Source: Oxyruncus cristatus | Taxonomy: Eukaryota > Chordata > Aves > Passeriformes > Cotingidae | Assembly: GCA_013399855.1 (NCBI GenBank) | Contig: VXAY01002819.1 | Span: 268,692-332,691, forward strand | Direction of reading: 5' to 3' | Length of the DNA: 64,000 nt | Part shown: piece after piece, positions 25,508-38,400 of the stretch | Layout of the letters: each line of letters begins with the position of its first letter | Numbering within the stretch: position 1 is the first letter of the stretch | Notes under the pieces: generated by a model | The model's input: the letters and a program-made list of their open reading frames with translations, nothing else | What the model was told of the DNA's origin: nothing | Databases searched by the model: none | Made by a program: the position numbers and the translations under genes

Positions 25508-27693
25508 TGACAGCAGCACAGCTGTAGGGCTGAACTGTCTAGTTGCACACCTGGCGCTGTTCCCACTGCCTGTTTGGTCCAGGAATTCACCCAGTTGCTC
25601 AGTGATGCTTTATCTTCCTCTCTGCGAGGGGCTGGGGAGGCAGAGCCCACATGTCCCATGCAGGAGGCACTGCCAGGGCTGCCTTGACTGCCAGCACACA
25701 CACCATCCCCATTTTGTGTGCAGGCAGCACTGCCTCCCTTCCCAGACTCCAGTTTGGACACTTCTGGACTGGGACTGTGGGCTAGGGATCAGTCTGCAAC
25801 AGGATACTCTCCTCCTTTCACCCTGGTGATGGTGCACAAAGTAGCAACATCCCAGTGGCTCACCCGGAGATGAACGCAGGCTGCTGACATGGAGATGGGG
25901 TGTGTAGATCCTGTGGGATAAATCTTGTGGGATTAGGAGATCTACAAGGCAGCTCTAGCTGTCTCACTGTGGTTTCAGTGGCTTTTCTCAGGAGGAGGCA
26001 GCACTGCCATGTGGGAGCACTCCGGATAGGATGCTGCATGATGTCCGTCAGGGATGTTGTTATAAATAGCGTGTCTTGGCTGCTCTGTCCCACCAGCACC
26101 AAAGATTTTCAGCACAATGGCTCCTGACTTATGTTGGTCCTTCAGCTGGCTGCTTTGGGCCGGCAATTGCCAATGTTGTGTTGGCCCCACAAGCTTCTTA
26201 CCACTGTTTAACCCAAGCAGGTCAGCTCCGGGCTTTACAAAATACATTTGATGCTCCTAAAGATTTCTTCAAGTCTTTCAGTCTGGCTGGGTCCATTCCA
26301 AACTCTGCAAAATTGCAGGGCCCTGCAGATGCTTTCATGTCCTTGGAAGACAAGTTCTGCTGACTGGAGAACCTCCCTGGGGAGCCCATGCACTTCTGAG
26401 AGGTTCAAGAGCCCATAGCAAATAACTCCGAAATTAACCATGCAGTCCTCCCCCAAGTCCTCAAAGGCACAAGTTCAGATGAATAAAATAAATTTGGAGT
26501 TAATAGACCACACTGAATTTGAAATACAACATTCCAGAAACGGGAGGGGAGATAGAAGACTTGTCCAATAGTTAGGAACTTTCCCTTTTTCAAACTTCTT
26601 TATCTCCCCAGTGCCTTAGCTGCTTAATTGGAGACTCTCTCAAATAGCTATGTTCCAGAATAGGGAATTCTTTGGTGGAAAGACTTATTTTTTTTTTTAA
26701 GAAACATTAGGGAGAAACAAAATTAGGCTTGTAAAGAGAATGAGTTACATCCTTCTGCTGGCCATTGCTGGTGTGGTTCCACAGCACCGCTGTGAGATAA
26801 TCACCCCTTCTCCCATGCTCTGCCGCTCACCTTAATAACTCTCCCAGGATTTGATGTAATGGTTTACATAACCTTTCTAAAGCATCCTGAATTCTGATGC
26901 ATCCAGCACTTAAATGTGACATTGAGTCAACTCTGAAGTGCTTTACAGCTGGGTGATGCTGCTGGGGGCTATTGGAGACGATGAATGGAGAAGTTTCACT
27001 TACCAAGCTGAAGTGGGCAGAACGTTTTACCAGCTGAGATATGTAGCTGGAAGAAATCTCGAGGTCTCAAATCCTGAGCTGGGGCATGGGTTTCTCTCCC
27101 TGTGCCACCTGTGGATGTGTGCAGCACCAGGGTTCATCCAGAGCAGCATTTATGGACTTGGATTCACGCCACCTGTCTGCATGTGGCCTCTCTGTAGGTA
27201 CCTGCCTTGGAGCCCACCGGCTGGGTGACATTTATAGTCAGCGGGGAGAAAAAAAAGGCACGTCCAGGCAAAATTCCTCTGACCTTTCTCAGTCAGCCAC
27301 CTTACAACGAGATTAGTCCTACCCCTGAGAGGCCTTTTCTCTCCATTAGCGATAGAGCAGTTCATCCAGCTTGTCCAGGGATGCAGGCTGCCCTCGGGCA
27401 GGAGCATCCCCCCGGCTCCCTGCTGAGCTGTAGGGTTTGGGTACCCGCATGCCCCGTGCACGGCCAGGGAGGATGCTTTGCTCCTTCCTGGGGCACTGTG
27501 CAGACTGCAAGCGTGGGAGACGGGCAGCCCTGGTTCCCCCCAGCATCCTCCAGCACCCTTCCCTCATGGGACTCTGGCACGTGGCATTCACCAGCCCAAC
27601 CAAAGGCTCAGAGGGTCGAGATAAAGATAGCCATTTTCTGATATCTGGGGCTGATTCTGCCGTCTTAAAATCCTGCAGTAATTGCTGGTGTTG

Positions 27694-27795
27694 ATTATAT
27701 ATGTAAATCTGTATCTATAATAGTCTCTCTCTTATATATGTCTGTGTATATATATACGCACGCACACGTAGATGTGTGTGTATCTAACATATGTG
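27694..27795. repeat. mixed TA/TG/CA microsatellite
   Basis: Alternating purine-pyrimidine DNA: TATATATG, then TGTGTATATATATA, then CGCACGCACACG, then GTGTGTGTAT. Such alternating tracts are length-variable and can favour Z-DNA; the latter is a class property and is not observed here. Confidence 0.8.
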
Positions 27796-30700
27796 CTCTC
27801 AGCCCACACAACATATGGGGCTCTGACAGCCTCGGGAGCATGCGCCATTCCCGCAATTCCATGCGGGGCACCCACGGAGCGGAGCGGGGTGACGTGCCTG
27901 CCTAAGCCAGCCTCATCCCGATGCGGCATCGTCCTCCCGGTCCTTCCAGATGGGATTTCCGCCCTGCACGGCATGAACGTAATCTCAGCAGTGACCACTG
28001 TCCCCACAAAAGGTGTATGGGGTGGTGGCACCCTCCTGTGCTCCCCAAGTTTTCAGGGCTTGCTCTTCGCTGAGGAGGTCAAGGCTTGTGAGGAGCCTTG
28101 CACAGCTCAGTTGGCCCAGTGTGGGGGGGTGTGATGGGATGTACCAGACTCCTGGTGCTTTGCTGTGGCTCATTCATTAGTTTGTATGTCTTAATAAATC
28201 AGGCTGATGCTCTGCCAGTAGGCATTAAACTCAGGCTGGGTTGCAGGGGAATGGGGAAGAGACAGTGGAAGGAATACACAGGAACCCACCCTACACCTCT
28301 TGGGGCTTGTGCTACTCCAGATTCTGGGCCAAAGTCACGCAGAGAAGGGTCTTTTGGCTGTCCCTTTAACCCTGGTGTGAGACACGGCTCTAGAGCTTCC
28401 CCAGCCCAGCCTCCAGCAGCAGCACAAGTGTCCATGACATGGTGCTCCAGGCCTGCAGGGAGAGCAGGCTCTTGGGGGTGCTAGTGGCTGTCCAACTCTC
28501 AAATCCCACAGCAGCTGGAGGTGCTGCCTGACCCTTTTCCCATCTCTAGAAAGGTCATCATGTCTCCCAGCTCTTTCTGTTTGCCAATGTGAGCTTGTGA
28601 AAGGGATGCCAAGCGTGGCCCCGGCGCTGTGATGTACTTGCATGGCTGGTCACAGTGAAGCAACATGATTCAGCTTTGTGATTTCCAGCCATGGCATATT
28701 CAGAATTAGTCCAGAGGAGCAGAGCTGAGGGAGGCACAGGTCTGCAGAAGCACAGGGATGGGGACGGAGAGTGTGCCCAGCTGAGGGTGGTCTCTGTACT
28801 GGCCATGAGCTGAGCACGTCCTGCCAAAGCACGAGAAGCAGAGCAGGTTGATGAGGAGAGGGCAGGTGTGAGGAAATCCAGGTATGCAGCTGGGAAAGAG
28901 CCTTTCCGTAAGAGAGCTGTTGGTGTCAACGACGTTAGTAGTGTCACTGATGGAGAAATTCAATCCCTTCCAATGAGGGAAATATAATTGTCTTCCGAGG
29001 TACAGTAGGTTGTTGTCATTTCCCTATGACACACTCCATCAACTTTCAATTTCTAGTACAAAAGCCCTTCGTTCTTGCTCGGGCCTCTCTAATCTGTCGC
29101 GGTGAGCACTCGTGGCAGATGTGGCATGGGCTGGGGGAGTCGTCTGGGAACCAAAATGCCCAAATTGTACCAACCTGAGAGAAATACCCAGACCCTGTGG
29201 GGTGCAGGGGGTTGCCAGAGGGTGGAAACCAACTTGGGTCAGCAGTCAGTGAAATATCTCATCCCCCTGAGTCCCAGCTTCTGTAAAACAAGAAAAACAA
29301 GTATGGTCAGGGGCTTACATAGCTTGGGTGGAGGGGTTTGGAGTGACCCCTGGCACTGGTGTCCCAGGCAGGTTGGGCACAGGAAGGCTCAAACCCTCTG
29401 GGGTTGGAGGATGCAGATTCAGTGCCATCACCCACTCTGATATGGGTGGTGGCAGAGAAGAGAGGAAGGGGAGAGTGTGTGGCAGCGATTTGGAGCAGAG
29501 GTGTGCATGTGGGAGAGCCAGAGCTCATCACCAAGCACTTCCCTGCCACTAGATGAAATAGGAGGTGATTAGCAACATATCCTGGCATCCCAGCCGTGGA
29601 GCCTTCTCCTCAGGCATTGGAAGAGGAAATATGTATTTAAAAACACTGCTCTAATGGAGAGAGGTAATGATGTGTTTTGAGGCAGAGATGGTATCATTCA
29701 TAAAGCCCGTGCTGCTTAATTACATCAGCCCCATTTAAGAGAGAAATGATTTCTCAGTGAGTTTCTGTTTTTTTTCCCCTCTGTCCCACTGTATCTCACC
29801 ATGGCTCCAGCTGTTTGTCAGGCTTTTTAGGATCTCTCCTCCAATCACAGCTTGAGGCTGGCTGCCAGCCCCAGGGACTGTAGACTGTCATTGTCACCAC
29901 GTGCCAGCCACCCAGAGAGGCCCCAGAGGCTCTGAGTAGGCAGAACTGAGGTGACATCATCCTACCCTGACCCAGAGTGGGGTAGCAGGGGTAGTCCCTT
30001 GTTCTTTTGGGGCAAAAGTCAAGACTAGTTGACCCTATTTTCTTGCTGTCCTTGGCCACTAACACTACATGCAGTATTCCCAGGGGCTGGGGAAAAGCTG
30101 CTCCCATGTGAAATGGAGGATGTCCCTGTTAGGCACACAGCCCTACTGCCCTTCTTGGGGACTCCTTGGGGACCCCAGTGTTTTCCTAGAAGGCTTTGGC
30201 ACACTGCTGTCTGCTGGTACCTGTGCCTGCCGCCAGTCCTGCTGCCCTCTGGCCCCAGAGGCTGGGGCTCTTCCTCCCAGAGAAAAGCTTTTTGTGCTGC
30301 TTTTAATCAGCCTTACCCCGTGGTGCTTTCCTTTCACCTGTCAGCTCTAGCCTGACGTTATTTGGGTAGAAGCAGAGGGGTGGGAGTTTAGAGAGGCAAA
30401 ATTGTGCTTTTTTATATTCCTTGCATTCATAAGACATTTCAAGTGACACACAGAGACAATAATGTATCACTCAGCCTGAGTACAGCTTCAATGGTTTAAA
30501 AATACGCTCCTGAACTTTCCACCCCTATTCATGCACAGGCACCATCCCTTTGGGGTCTGCACTTTGGCAAGAACAAGCAAGGAGTTAAGCAGCTCGGCAA
30601 GACGAGCTATTTATGGATGTTGCAAGCTCCCTGCTCTGCTCCCATACCCCATTCAATCCTCTAATTATCTGCAGTTGTTTCATGCTGTGTCTCACCGCAC

Positions 30701-33339
30701 GTTCTCTGGGGGAAACCACTGGGGCTTTGCCAGTTGATGAGGAGCGGGTGGGAAGAGGGAAGACTCTGCCACACACGCTGGTGCAGCCTGGGAAAACAAG
30801 GGATGCTCTGAGGTTGCTTGTCTGTGGACTCTGGGGAGACAGGGCATGGCCACGGGACCTTCTGGACAAGGAAGCAGAGCTCACTAGAGCAACACCCCCA
30901 GGAGGAGTTACCTGTGGGTAGGAGGACGTAGCAACAGAAGGTGCGCAGAGACTTCCCCCATCACTGTGTTCAGTGCCCCTGTGTCCCCAAGCCCTCCTTG
31001 TGAAATGGAGCCCAGAAGCTGCAAAGCCAACATATGAGAGGGCAGAAGGCAGGGGGGACCCTGGGGCTTGCCAGCCCTTGACATTGCTGCCTTCCAGGCA
31101 GCACTGTTTGTCTTCAGCACTGACCGGCGGGGCGGGAAGAGTGGCTGTTGCCAGGATTCTGAGCCTCTTGTTGCTCCCCTGGCAAGCCCAACCAGCTGCA
31201 TACTTGCTCCAGGATAACATGAAAGCTGCCCTTCCACCTCTGTAAAACCCTGCGAAGATGCTGCTCCAGCATCATAAGAATTTTAGTTAGTCTTTGAGTA
31301 AGTTAACCAAACAAGGAAAGAAACGAGAATAATCTCCGGTGCCTGGAACTGTGTAGCTGTTTCATTAAACCAGCTCTGTGAGCGTCCTTGGTGCAGCAAG
31401 ACCCGCTCTCAGCACCTTATCTGGCCCTTATGAACAGTGACAAAGTGGTCTAGGGCGGGGCCAGCCAGGACTAGCACTCTGCATCCCCTTCATGCTGCAG
31501 GATGAATGGGCACTGGGAGGAGTGGAGGGGACAAGCACCCCTCTGCCCACCCAGAGACTGGACAGCACCAGGGGGAATCTGTACAGATCCTTTTAAGCAC
31601 CAGGTCAAACACTTCCAAGTTTGGCATCTGCAGTTAGTGCTGTTGGATGGTAAGAGGTGGGGGCAGTTGCTGATTACACTGGTCTCAGAGAAGTTGCTCA
31701 TGGGAACCGAGATGCCCAGATTCTTTGTATGGGTGTACCAGGCATGGAGGGCTGTTACCTTCCCTACCTATATCTACACGTCCCCTCTTCTTCCTCCAAT
31801 TCTCTGCCTTGCACTTCCCTTCTGGCTTATTTTGGCCAGCACCGATGATCCTGGGTCTCTTGGGTCCTTCTTCCCATGCAAGCTGTAAACCTGAAGGAAT
31901 GGCAGAGAGAGCAGAAATCTCTCCCCTCTTTGCCCTCCTCAGGCTGGATCAAGGGTCATCTGCCCTTATGGCAGATGCACGTTGCACCCTTTGGGAACGA
32001 CACTCAGACCCAAGAGCTTTTACAGACACACACACATCCACATGGGTGAATTACCTGACCTATGCCTCTCCTGTCATCTGAGCCCTTGGAGCCACCCACG
32101 GTGCTCCCAGCCTGCTCTCAAGCCCATCAGCAGGGCAGGGAGGCTGTGGCCAAGCCCCTGTGTGGTCCCAGCAGGCAGCACAGGCAGCACTCATCCACCT
32201 CCATCTGCTGCAGCATCCATTGGCACGGGCAGCCCCTGCACCACACACCTGGGCTCGGGGAGCCGGCCTGTGCCCTCCATCTGCTCTGCCTGTGGGGAGT
32301 GGGGCTGAGGCGCTGGTGCCCCTGCGGCAGCTCAGTTCAGCTCTGGGTAAGGGCAGGGCCCTAGTGGCCCCTGCCCATGGAGGTTTAGATGCTGGAAGGG
32401 TCCCTCTGCACAGACCCAGTGCAGCAGGATTTTGGGGTTCAGCACCAAGAGAGCAAGGGGTCCCTTTCCCCTGGAAGCTGGTTTGGTAGGTGCTGATGGG
32501 GTGCCAGGGGTCTTTGCCGTGGGGCCCTTGCTGTGGAGTACAGAGTGCTGCCCGGAGCCAGAGGCTCCCCCTCCTCCCCAGCTCCACTCTGCACACATTT
32601 GCTGTATTCTCACCTGATTAGTGGATTACAGCCTGTGGCTTTGAGACCCAAAATAGATGTCTGGTTGTCTCTACTCCACCGGAGGCTCTTTAGTATGTAA
32701 ACCCTCCCCAAAAAGGTGCAGCACCGTGCTTCCAAGGCAATGGCACCTCTGGGATCCCCTCTTTCTGGGGGATGCCCACACCAGCTCTGGGTCAGCAGTA
32801 TCCTGCTAAGCAGGGACAGCCATGCTCTCCTCCACCAGGCTTCCCCAGACCCTGCTTTCAGCAGTACAGTGGTGCAGCGGGGGCCTGGCACAGCTCCCCT
32901 GTGACAGGCTTGTGTTAGGGACACTGCTTTGCTGGGGGGAGCAGCATCCCTCCTCCGCTCCCCACTTCCTTCCCCTGCGCTACACGGAACCCGGCAGGTT
33001 TCTGGGCAGGCGCTGGGGCCAGCGGGCACTGACATTTGTTTTGGCACTTACGCTGTCATCACCAAAAAAACCCTAAAAAATAGCTGCCTCTAGGGAAGAG
33101 CTGGGCCCGGTGACATTCGCTTCATCTTACAGCAGCTAATGCATCCGGCAGGATCCCCAGGAACCGAGTGCTCTGCCAGGGTAAACGAGCTCTGTGCTGC
33201 CAGCAGAGCTGCGGCGGCAGAGCTGCCTCCCAGGCCATCCCGGTGCTGGTGGGCCACTGCACCGGGGACCAGCGGGGCTCAGGGCAGGACCTCTCCGCTC
33301 TCCGGGGGTCAGGGACACCCCGTGCTGCGCAGAGCAGGG

Positions 33340-33525
33340 AGTGGATGTTCATTAAGTGACACTAATTGCTTGATACTTTTGCAGTGCTCCCTACCTTGTA
33401 AAGATTGAGTCAAATACCAGCGCCCGAGGAACCGCCTCTATTAAACTGATGTTCATTAGAGCTGACTTGGTGCTACCTCATTAAGCTGCAGTAATTGAAG
33501 GAGTTAATTGATTATCAATAGTTTG
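33340..33525. promoter_or_regulatory. candidate conserved non-coding element
   Basis: The island contains TTCATTAAGTG, CACTAATTGCTTG, CTATTAAACTG, GTTCATTAGAG, CTCATTAAGC, AGTAATTGAAG and, at 33507-33519, the near-perfect inverted repeat ATTGATTATCAAT, an ONECUT/CUX- or PBX-like arrangement. At least seven ATTA/TTAAT-type words fall in 180 bp directly after GC-rich DNA. Enhancer function is inferred. Confidence 0.35.
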
Positions 33526-34410
33526 AGTTCCTTCTTCCCATGCCCACAAGGCCCTGCTGGGTCTTCTTCAGGGGCCAACATTCATCATGTGGCTCAGACA
33601 TGCCTCGCTGCTGGCAGTTGCAGCTTGGGTTGCTCCGTGCATCCCCGTCTGTGCTGTGCCCGTCGGGATGCTGGCACTGCTGGCAACGTTTTCCACGTGG
33701 GTCCTTTGCGTTGCAGATTGTTCACCCAGATTTGGCACTGGCTCAAAACTGTTTAAAATACTTGTGATGGCTCCCCTTTCTGTAGCTGTTCTTTAATGCA
33801 TATGTATTATATTTGGAGAGGGTGTGCGTGTGGGGGGGTTCAGTGACTCTCTTCTGGGTGTGAAAGCAAAAGCAGAGCCTCCGAACCAGCTGCTCCCCGA
33901 GCAGCTCATCCCGCAGTGCAGGGGTGTGGGGCACAGCCTGGCAGGGGGGCCTGGCTGCCCGGCGGAGGCTGTGTGGGTGGCTCGCACTCTGGTTTTCCTG
34001 TGCGTGGGTGCTCGGGCTGAGTCCCTTGCGTAGACACGTGCTGCCTGACTCAGTCACATCTCTGCTGTTTTTAGAGGTGGCCCCTAACACCCCGCCTCAC
34101 TCTGCAAAAAAACAGGGAGATGCTGTGCTTCCCCCAGCCAGGCTGAAACCACGTCCCCTGCCCTCAAGAGCAGCCGTTGGGCTGTGCAACCTGGCCCTGG
34201 GCTGCTGGAAGTGGGACAAACGTGGGTGTTGCAATGAGAGGACTCTCCTGGCAGAGACTTGTCTGTACTCAACCCTCCTGCCATGGAGATCTCTGCCTCC
34301 TGCCTGTCCTGCCCTCAGGGTCCACCTTCATGCTTGCCCTCCTGCTGGGAGTAGAGTGCTCAGAGCATCCTCAGGTACTCCCAGGAGCTGATGTCCCTTT
34401 GCTGCACCCA
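33526..34410. other. non-coding region, no gene seen
   Basis: GC-rich sequence with overlapping short frames on both strands. None is recognisable and no repeat family was identified. Confidence 0.55.
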
Positions 34411-34419
34411 GAGGACCGC

Positions 34420-34439
34420 AGGTGACGTGAAGGTGACGT
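34420..34439 (+). promoter_or_regulatory. candidate DR5 retinoid element overlapping two CRE half-sites
   Basis: AGGTGA at 34420-34425 and AGGTGA at 34431-34436 are separated by five bases. Both fit the RGKTSA half-site of nuclear receptors in the DR5 spacing typical of RAR/RXR. The same bases hold two TGACGT cores 11 bp apart, about one helical turn, resembling ATF/CREB half-sites. The motif lies about 6 kb upstream of the CpG island. Confidence 0.35.
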
Positions 34440-34689
34440 CCATGCAGCAGGCAAGCTGGGGATGAAGCCAGAATCCTCTCCACACCTCCATCCTCACCCC
34501 TCCCAAGCCTCTACGGAGGGCACAAGCAGGTCTCAGAAAGCCTGAGGGTAGGGTTGCCACTACCTGCTGCCAGATTGTTTTAGGCAAATGCCATTGCCCT
34601 GCCCCAGCTCAGGCGCTGTGCTGCATCACAGGTGACAGCAGAGCCTGCGAGAGGGGAGACAGACAAGCCAGGAGGAAACTGTTGCTCCC

Positions 34690-34970
34690 CACCTTCGTTA
34701 GTTTTAACTAACGAGCTGTTTATAGGAGTGACATGACACCTGCTTTCCTCTTTATAAATTCAATAATTTATGAAAGGTATTAGAGGCAAAACAGCCTCCT
34801 GGATAAAGCCTGTGATGCATGCACGCTGGGTATTAGCCAGACGGGACAATGAGCTACACTTGAATGACACACGGAGATATTTACCCTCTCCCTCTATAAA
34901 TTATTAAGGGGCTTTTTTTTTTGCACGTAATTACATGAGCTTTTATGTTTCTCACTCCCTGCTTTTAATC
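34690..34970. promoter_or_regulatory. candidate conserved non-coding element with an 18-bp inverted repeat
   Basis: It opens with an inverted repeat, arms CGTTAGTT (34696-34703) and AACTAACG (34706-34713) around TT. AT-rich sequence follows with CAATAATTTATG, GGTATTAGAGG, TATAAATTATTAAG, a nine-T run and GTAATTACATG. It stands out from the GC-rich flanks. The role is inferred from composition and motif density. Confidence 0.3.
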
Positions 34971-35031
34971 CTTTTTGGAAAGGCGCCAGTTACTTATAAC
35001 AGGAGCTGAGCAGACAGCAAATGCTGTGGCT

Positions 35032-35053
35032 GGGTTTGGGGTCGGGTTTGGGG
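35032..35053 (+). other. canonical G-quadruplex motif (12-bp unit repeated twice)
   Basis: The unit GGGTTTGGGGTC occurs twice in tandem, giving four G-runs with loops of 3, 2 and 3 bases. It meets the usual G3+N1-7 pattern on the plus strand. Confidence 0.7.
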
Positions 35054-35249
35054 TCGCTGCCAATGACAGAGCTGCAGGAGAGGGCACAGCTGTGAGCCCA
35101 CTCAGCATGTGCCACTGCCGGGCTCTCCCTGCACACCGCCTCAGGGTGGGACTGGGACAGGGTTTGGCCCCAGCATGAGGTGCTTTTCCTCCAGCCTGGA
35201 TTTGGGGAGGTGGCCGTGGGAAAGAGCAAAGCAGGCTCCAGTGTTTTAA

Positions 35250-35400
35250 ACACTCTCCAACTGTGCATGTAAATGAATTATATGCAGATGTAATTGGGCG
35301 TGCAAATGTCACTAGGAGACCGTTTACATGTGCAGTGTACATTAGGGGAGCACGTATGTGTGCAAGGAAACACTGAGGGGATTAGTAATAATTACACCCC
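35250..35400. promoter_or_regulatory. candidate element with octamer-like POU motifs
   Basis: Within 60 bp there are ATGTAAATGAATT, TATGCAGATG and GTGCAAATGTC; the first and last differ from the POU octamer ATGCAAAT at one base each. TAATAATTACACC follows. The sequence is AT-rich inside a GC-rich region and is consistent with a POU/homeodomain enhancer, but unproven. Confidence 0.3.
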
Positions 35401-38400
35401 GAGAGTGTCCGGGTGCTTGGTCCCGGTTCTCCGGTCTGGTCTTCAGGGAGCAGAGCTCCCTCCTTGCCCTGCCCCATGCCAGCCTTCCTTTTCCCTGACT
35501 GATGTGTTTGCTCCCCGGTCTCTGCCCAGCCTCCAGTGCAGCTCAGACCTCCCTCCCCTGCTCTTCTTCATCACCTTTCCCTGCGCCGCTTGCTGAGCTG
35601 GCTGCAGCCCCAGCTAAGCCATGCTCATCTTTGCCTGCCACGCTAGGTAGGGGCCAAACTTCTTTTAAACATTAAGGTGAGGAGCCCATTTCATCCCCTC
35701 CAGGCACCCTGACCCCTTTCTGTTAGTTGCCAAGCATCTGTGAGTCAGCCCCAGCGGGATGGCTCCCACACCACCTTCACATCCTCCATGCCCATCACAG
35801 CCTTTGCGTTTTTCAGTGTGGGCATTTGACACAACTCTTATGTCCTCCACACTCACGGCGCTCACCAAGCCCTCTCTCCTTTGTGCCAAGAACTTTAATC
35901 ATTGCTCTTTGTCCCGTTGTGCGGCTCCTATTCTTACACCAAGCTGTTAAAAAGATGTCACTGTCATAACTTCCTTGTCCCAGAAATTATCTTTCATGTC
36001 CTGGACGTGGGCTACAATAGACACTGAGGTGCTTGATATTATTAATACCTTCTGTATATGTGTCAATGAGCTTAAGAACTTAATGGAGCCTTTTCCCTCA
36101 GCCCGTCATGCCACATGTTTGGGCTGCTTGGCAGAGCAGTCGAGCTCTCAGCACTAGAATCAGGCTGACATGGGGACATGTGGCCTCTCTCCGTGGCAGA
36201 ACATTGCATAGTAAGGCCTAATTTCCACACCCGGAACTCAAATGGGTCACTCAAACAGCGCCCTGGCAGAGACATGGGTGAGCTGAACTGGGGCAGCCCC
36301 TGTGCTCCAGCAGCTCATCCCAATCTTCAGCAGCACCTGTGTGAGGGGGCCTACAGAAAGGCTTCTTTCTCTGCTTTATGCCTGTTCTCCAGGTCATGGA
36401 GGTCGTGTCATGATTTGAGACGGTCAAGGCATGAGCATGGCATCTCCTACCTCTCATCTCACTTTCAGCTGCATGGACAGAGGTGTCTGGAGATAGGCTC
36501 AGCTGCATGCCTGTAGCCTCCAACAAGCGAGGCTGTGGTGGGGACAGTGGTGGGATCCCTTTTGTTGTGGCCTGCACAGCCCCAGCCCATGTCAAGGGTG
36601 ACGTTGTGTGGCTCCAGCCACAGCTGTCCCAAAGGGATGGCTGGTGATCGAATGATTTTTGGATCATTCTGCTCCAAATCAATCAGCTGACCAGGGCAGG
36701 GGGAAGTACAATACAGTAGAGAGAGAAACCATTATGATAATACTTGATAATGATCCTCAGTTTCACTGAGGAGCAGCCGTACAATGCAGGATTTGGACTC
36801 CCTCCAGCTGATAATGAGAAGCCACTGGACTGACTCAGCCTGCTGTGAGGAGGCATCAGCACACATCCAGATGGCTGTGGGGACGGGGGAGCAAGAATAT
36901 CCTGCCTTGCCTCTTCGTCCCACTCCCCCCACACACCCTGAAATGTCACCACCTCCAAGGAAGAACGTGATCTGGGAGCACATTTCTCCCTGACTGCATC
37001 TGCAGGGGCCCAGTGGAACAGCCATCCTCAGGAAGCGGTTCTGATGGCAGCAGCGCTGAGGAGGGCAGGGGAGGTCTGTGTGCATGCCTGTCCCAAGCAG
37101 CCAGAAGGTTACACTGCCTTCTCCAAGGACTGGTTGGGATCCAGGGATCCTAGCGGGGAGGATCGAGGAACTGATAGCTGGTCAAGCGCAGGGGAAATGT
37201 GAGGTACCCTCCTCTCCAGATGCGCAGGGGCAGAGTGGGCACAGACCCTCCCCCTGTCCCTGATGTCAAAGGGAGGAGGCTGGAGGGGCAGACAGCCGAT
37301 CTGGCGTTCCCAGAGCCAGTGCTGGCAGTACTTCAAGGTGTAGTACATCTTATCTTTGCCTGGCATTTGCATGTATTTTCTCAGTTCAGCTTGTTAAGAC
37401 AGAAGTGTGAAAATCTGAAAGAAAGGGAACGATAATAATAATAATGGGAGTAATTAAAATCCACCTCCTTCCTGCCAGCTCAGCCCTTTCTGGACCTTTT
37501 GTGGGATTCCTGGACACGTGCTCTGAAACCAAGGGAGATGAGCATGTCCGAGCTCGCCCCATTAAGGGGCAGGTCCACTCCCCACTGCCCAGGAGGGAAG
37601 CTCGGTCCCTCATGCAGTGTGCAGGTGCCGCCTCTCCAGGAGGGAGCTGAGAGCAGGGATAAACTCCTGCCTCCTGCCAACAGAAGGGAACCATCTGCCA
37701 CAGCCCGTTTTCATCTGAGGATGGCAGTGGCAAAGAGCTGGAGCATCTGGCTGAGAGACAAGCTCTTGCAGATGGACACCCAAATGTTCTTGCCATTCCC
37801 TGCAGGTTTTAAAGAGGAACATGTTCACTGAGGGCTTGTGAGCTGAGCTGCTCTGCGGTGTCCTCTGCATCCTGGGGCTACACAGAGGTCAGCAAGGGAT
37901 AGTCAACACCTGGAGGGCCAGGGTGCTTTGAGTCACTTCATGCCTCAAAATGGAGGTTGATCCAGCTGAGGGTTTGACCCACAGCAGCTGGAGTTGGTCT
38001 CTACAGCATGGGTGAGGCCAGTAAAGGTGATGGGAGGAAGAAAAAAAGGCATGTCTGCTGCAAAGCTGGCAGCTGCACTTAGCTACCGGCTGTTAAGTTG
38101 GGACAGGAGGGAATGGTACTCCCAGGGAGGTTTGGTTGTGTGCTTCTGGCTGTCCCCAGTGCTCTGTCACCCGTGCTACAACACCTCAGGGACATTAACA
38201 ATAAGGTCACCGGTCATGACAGGTTGGTAAATGCAGAAACATGGGAGCCTTTGGGGCTTCTGAGCAGGGGCCAGTGCAGTTCCCCCTAGAGAGATCAACA
38301 AGGTTCATTGCTGCAGGGATCTGCCTTTGTCCGAGGTGTCCTTGGGGCTTGTTGGGGTGAGGAACTGTTGTCCGTGAGCTGGGGTGAGAGTTAAAGAGAG

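Larger units (their letters stand above)
25061..33330. other. non-coding region, no gene seen
   Basis: No coding exon is supported. The region contains an AT-rich zone at about 26440-26930 with a nine-T run, an (AT)/(GT) microsatellite at about 27694-27795, and AT-rich islets near 28930-29060, 29610-29770 and 30360-30520. The last of these includes ACAATAATG, a SOX-like word. GC-rich parts give many chance frames with no familiar domains. Confidence 0.55.
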
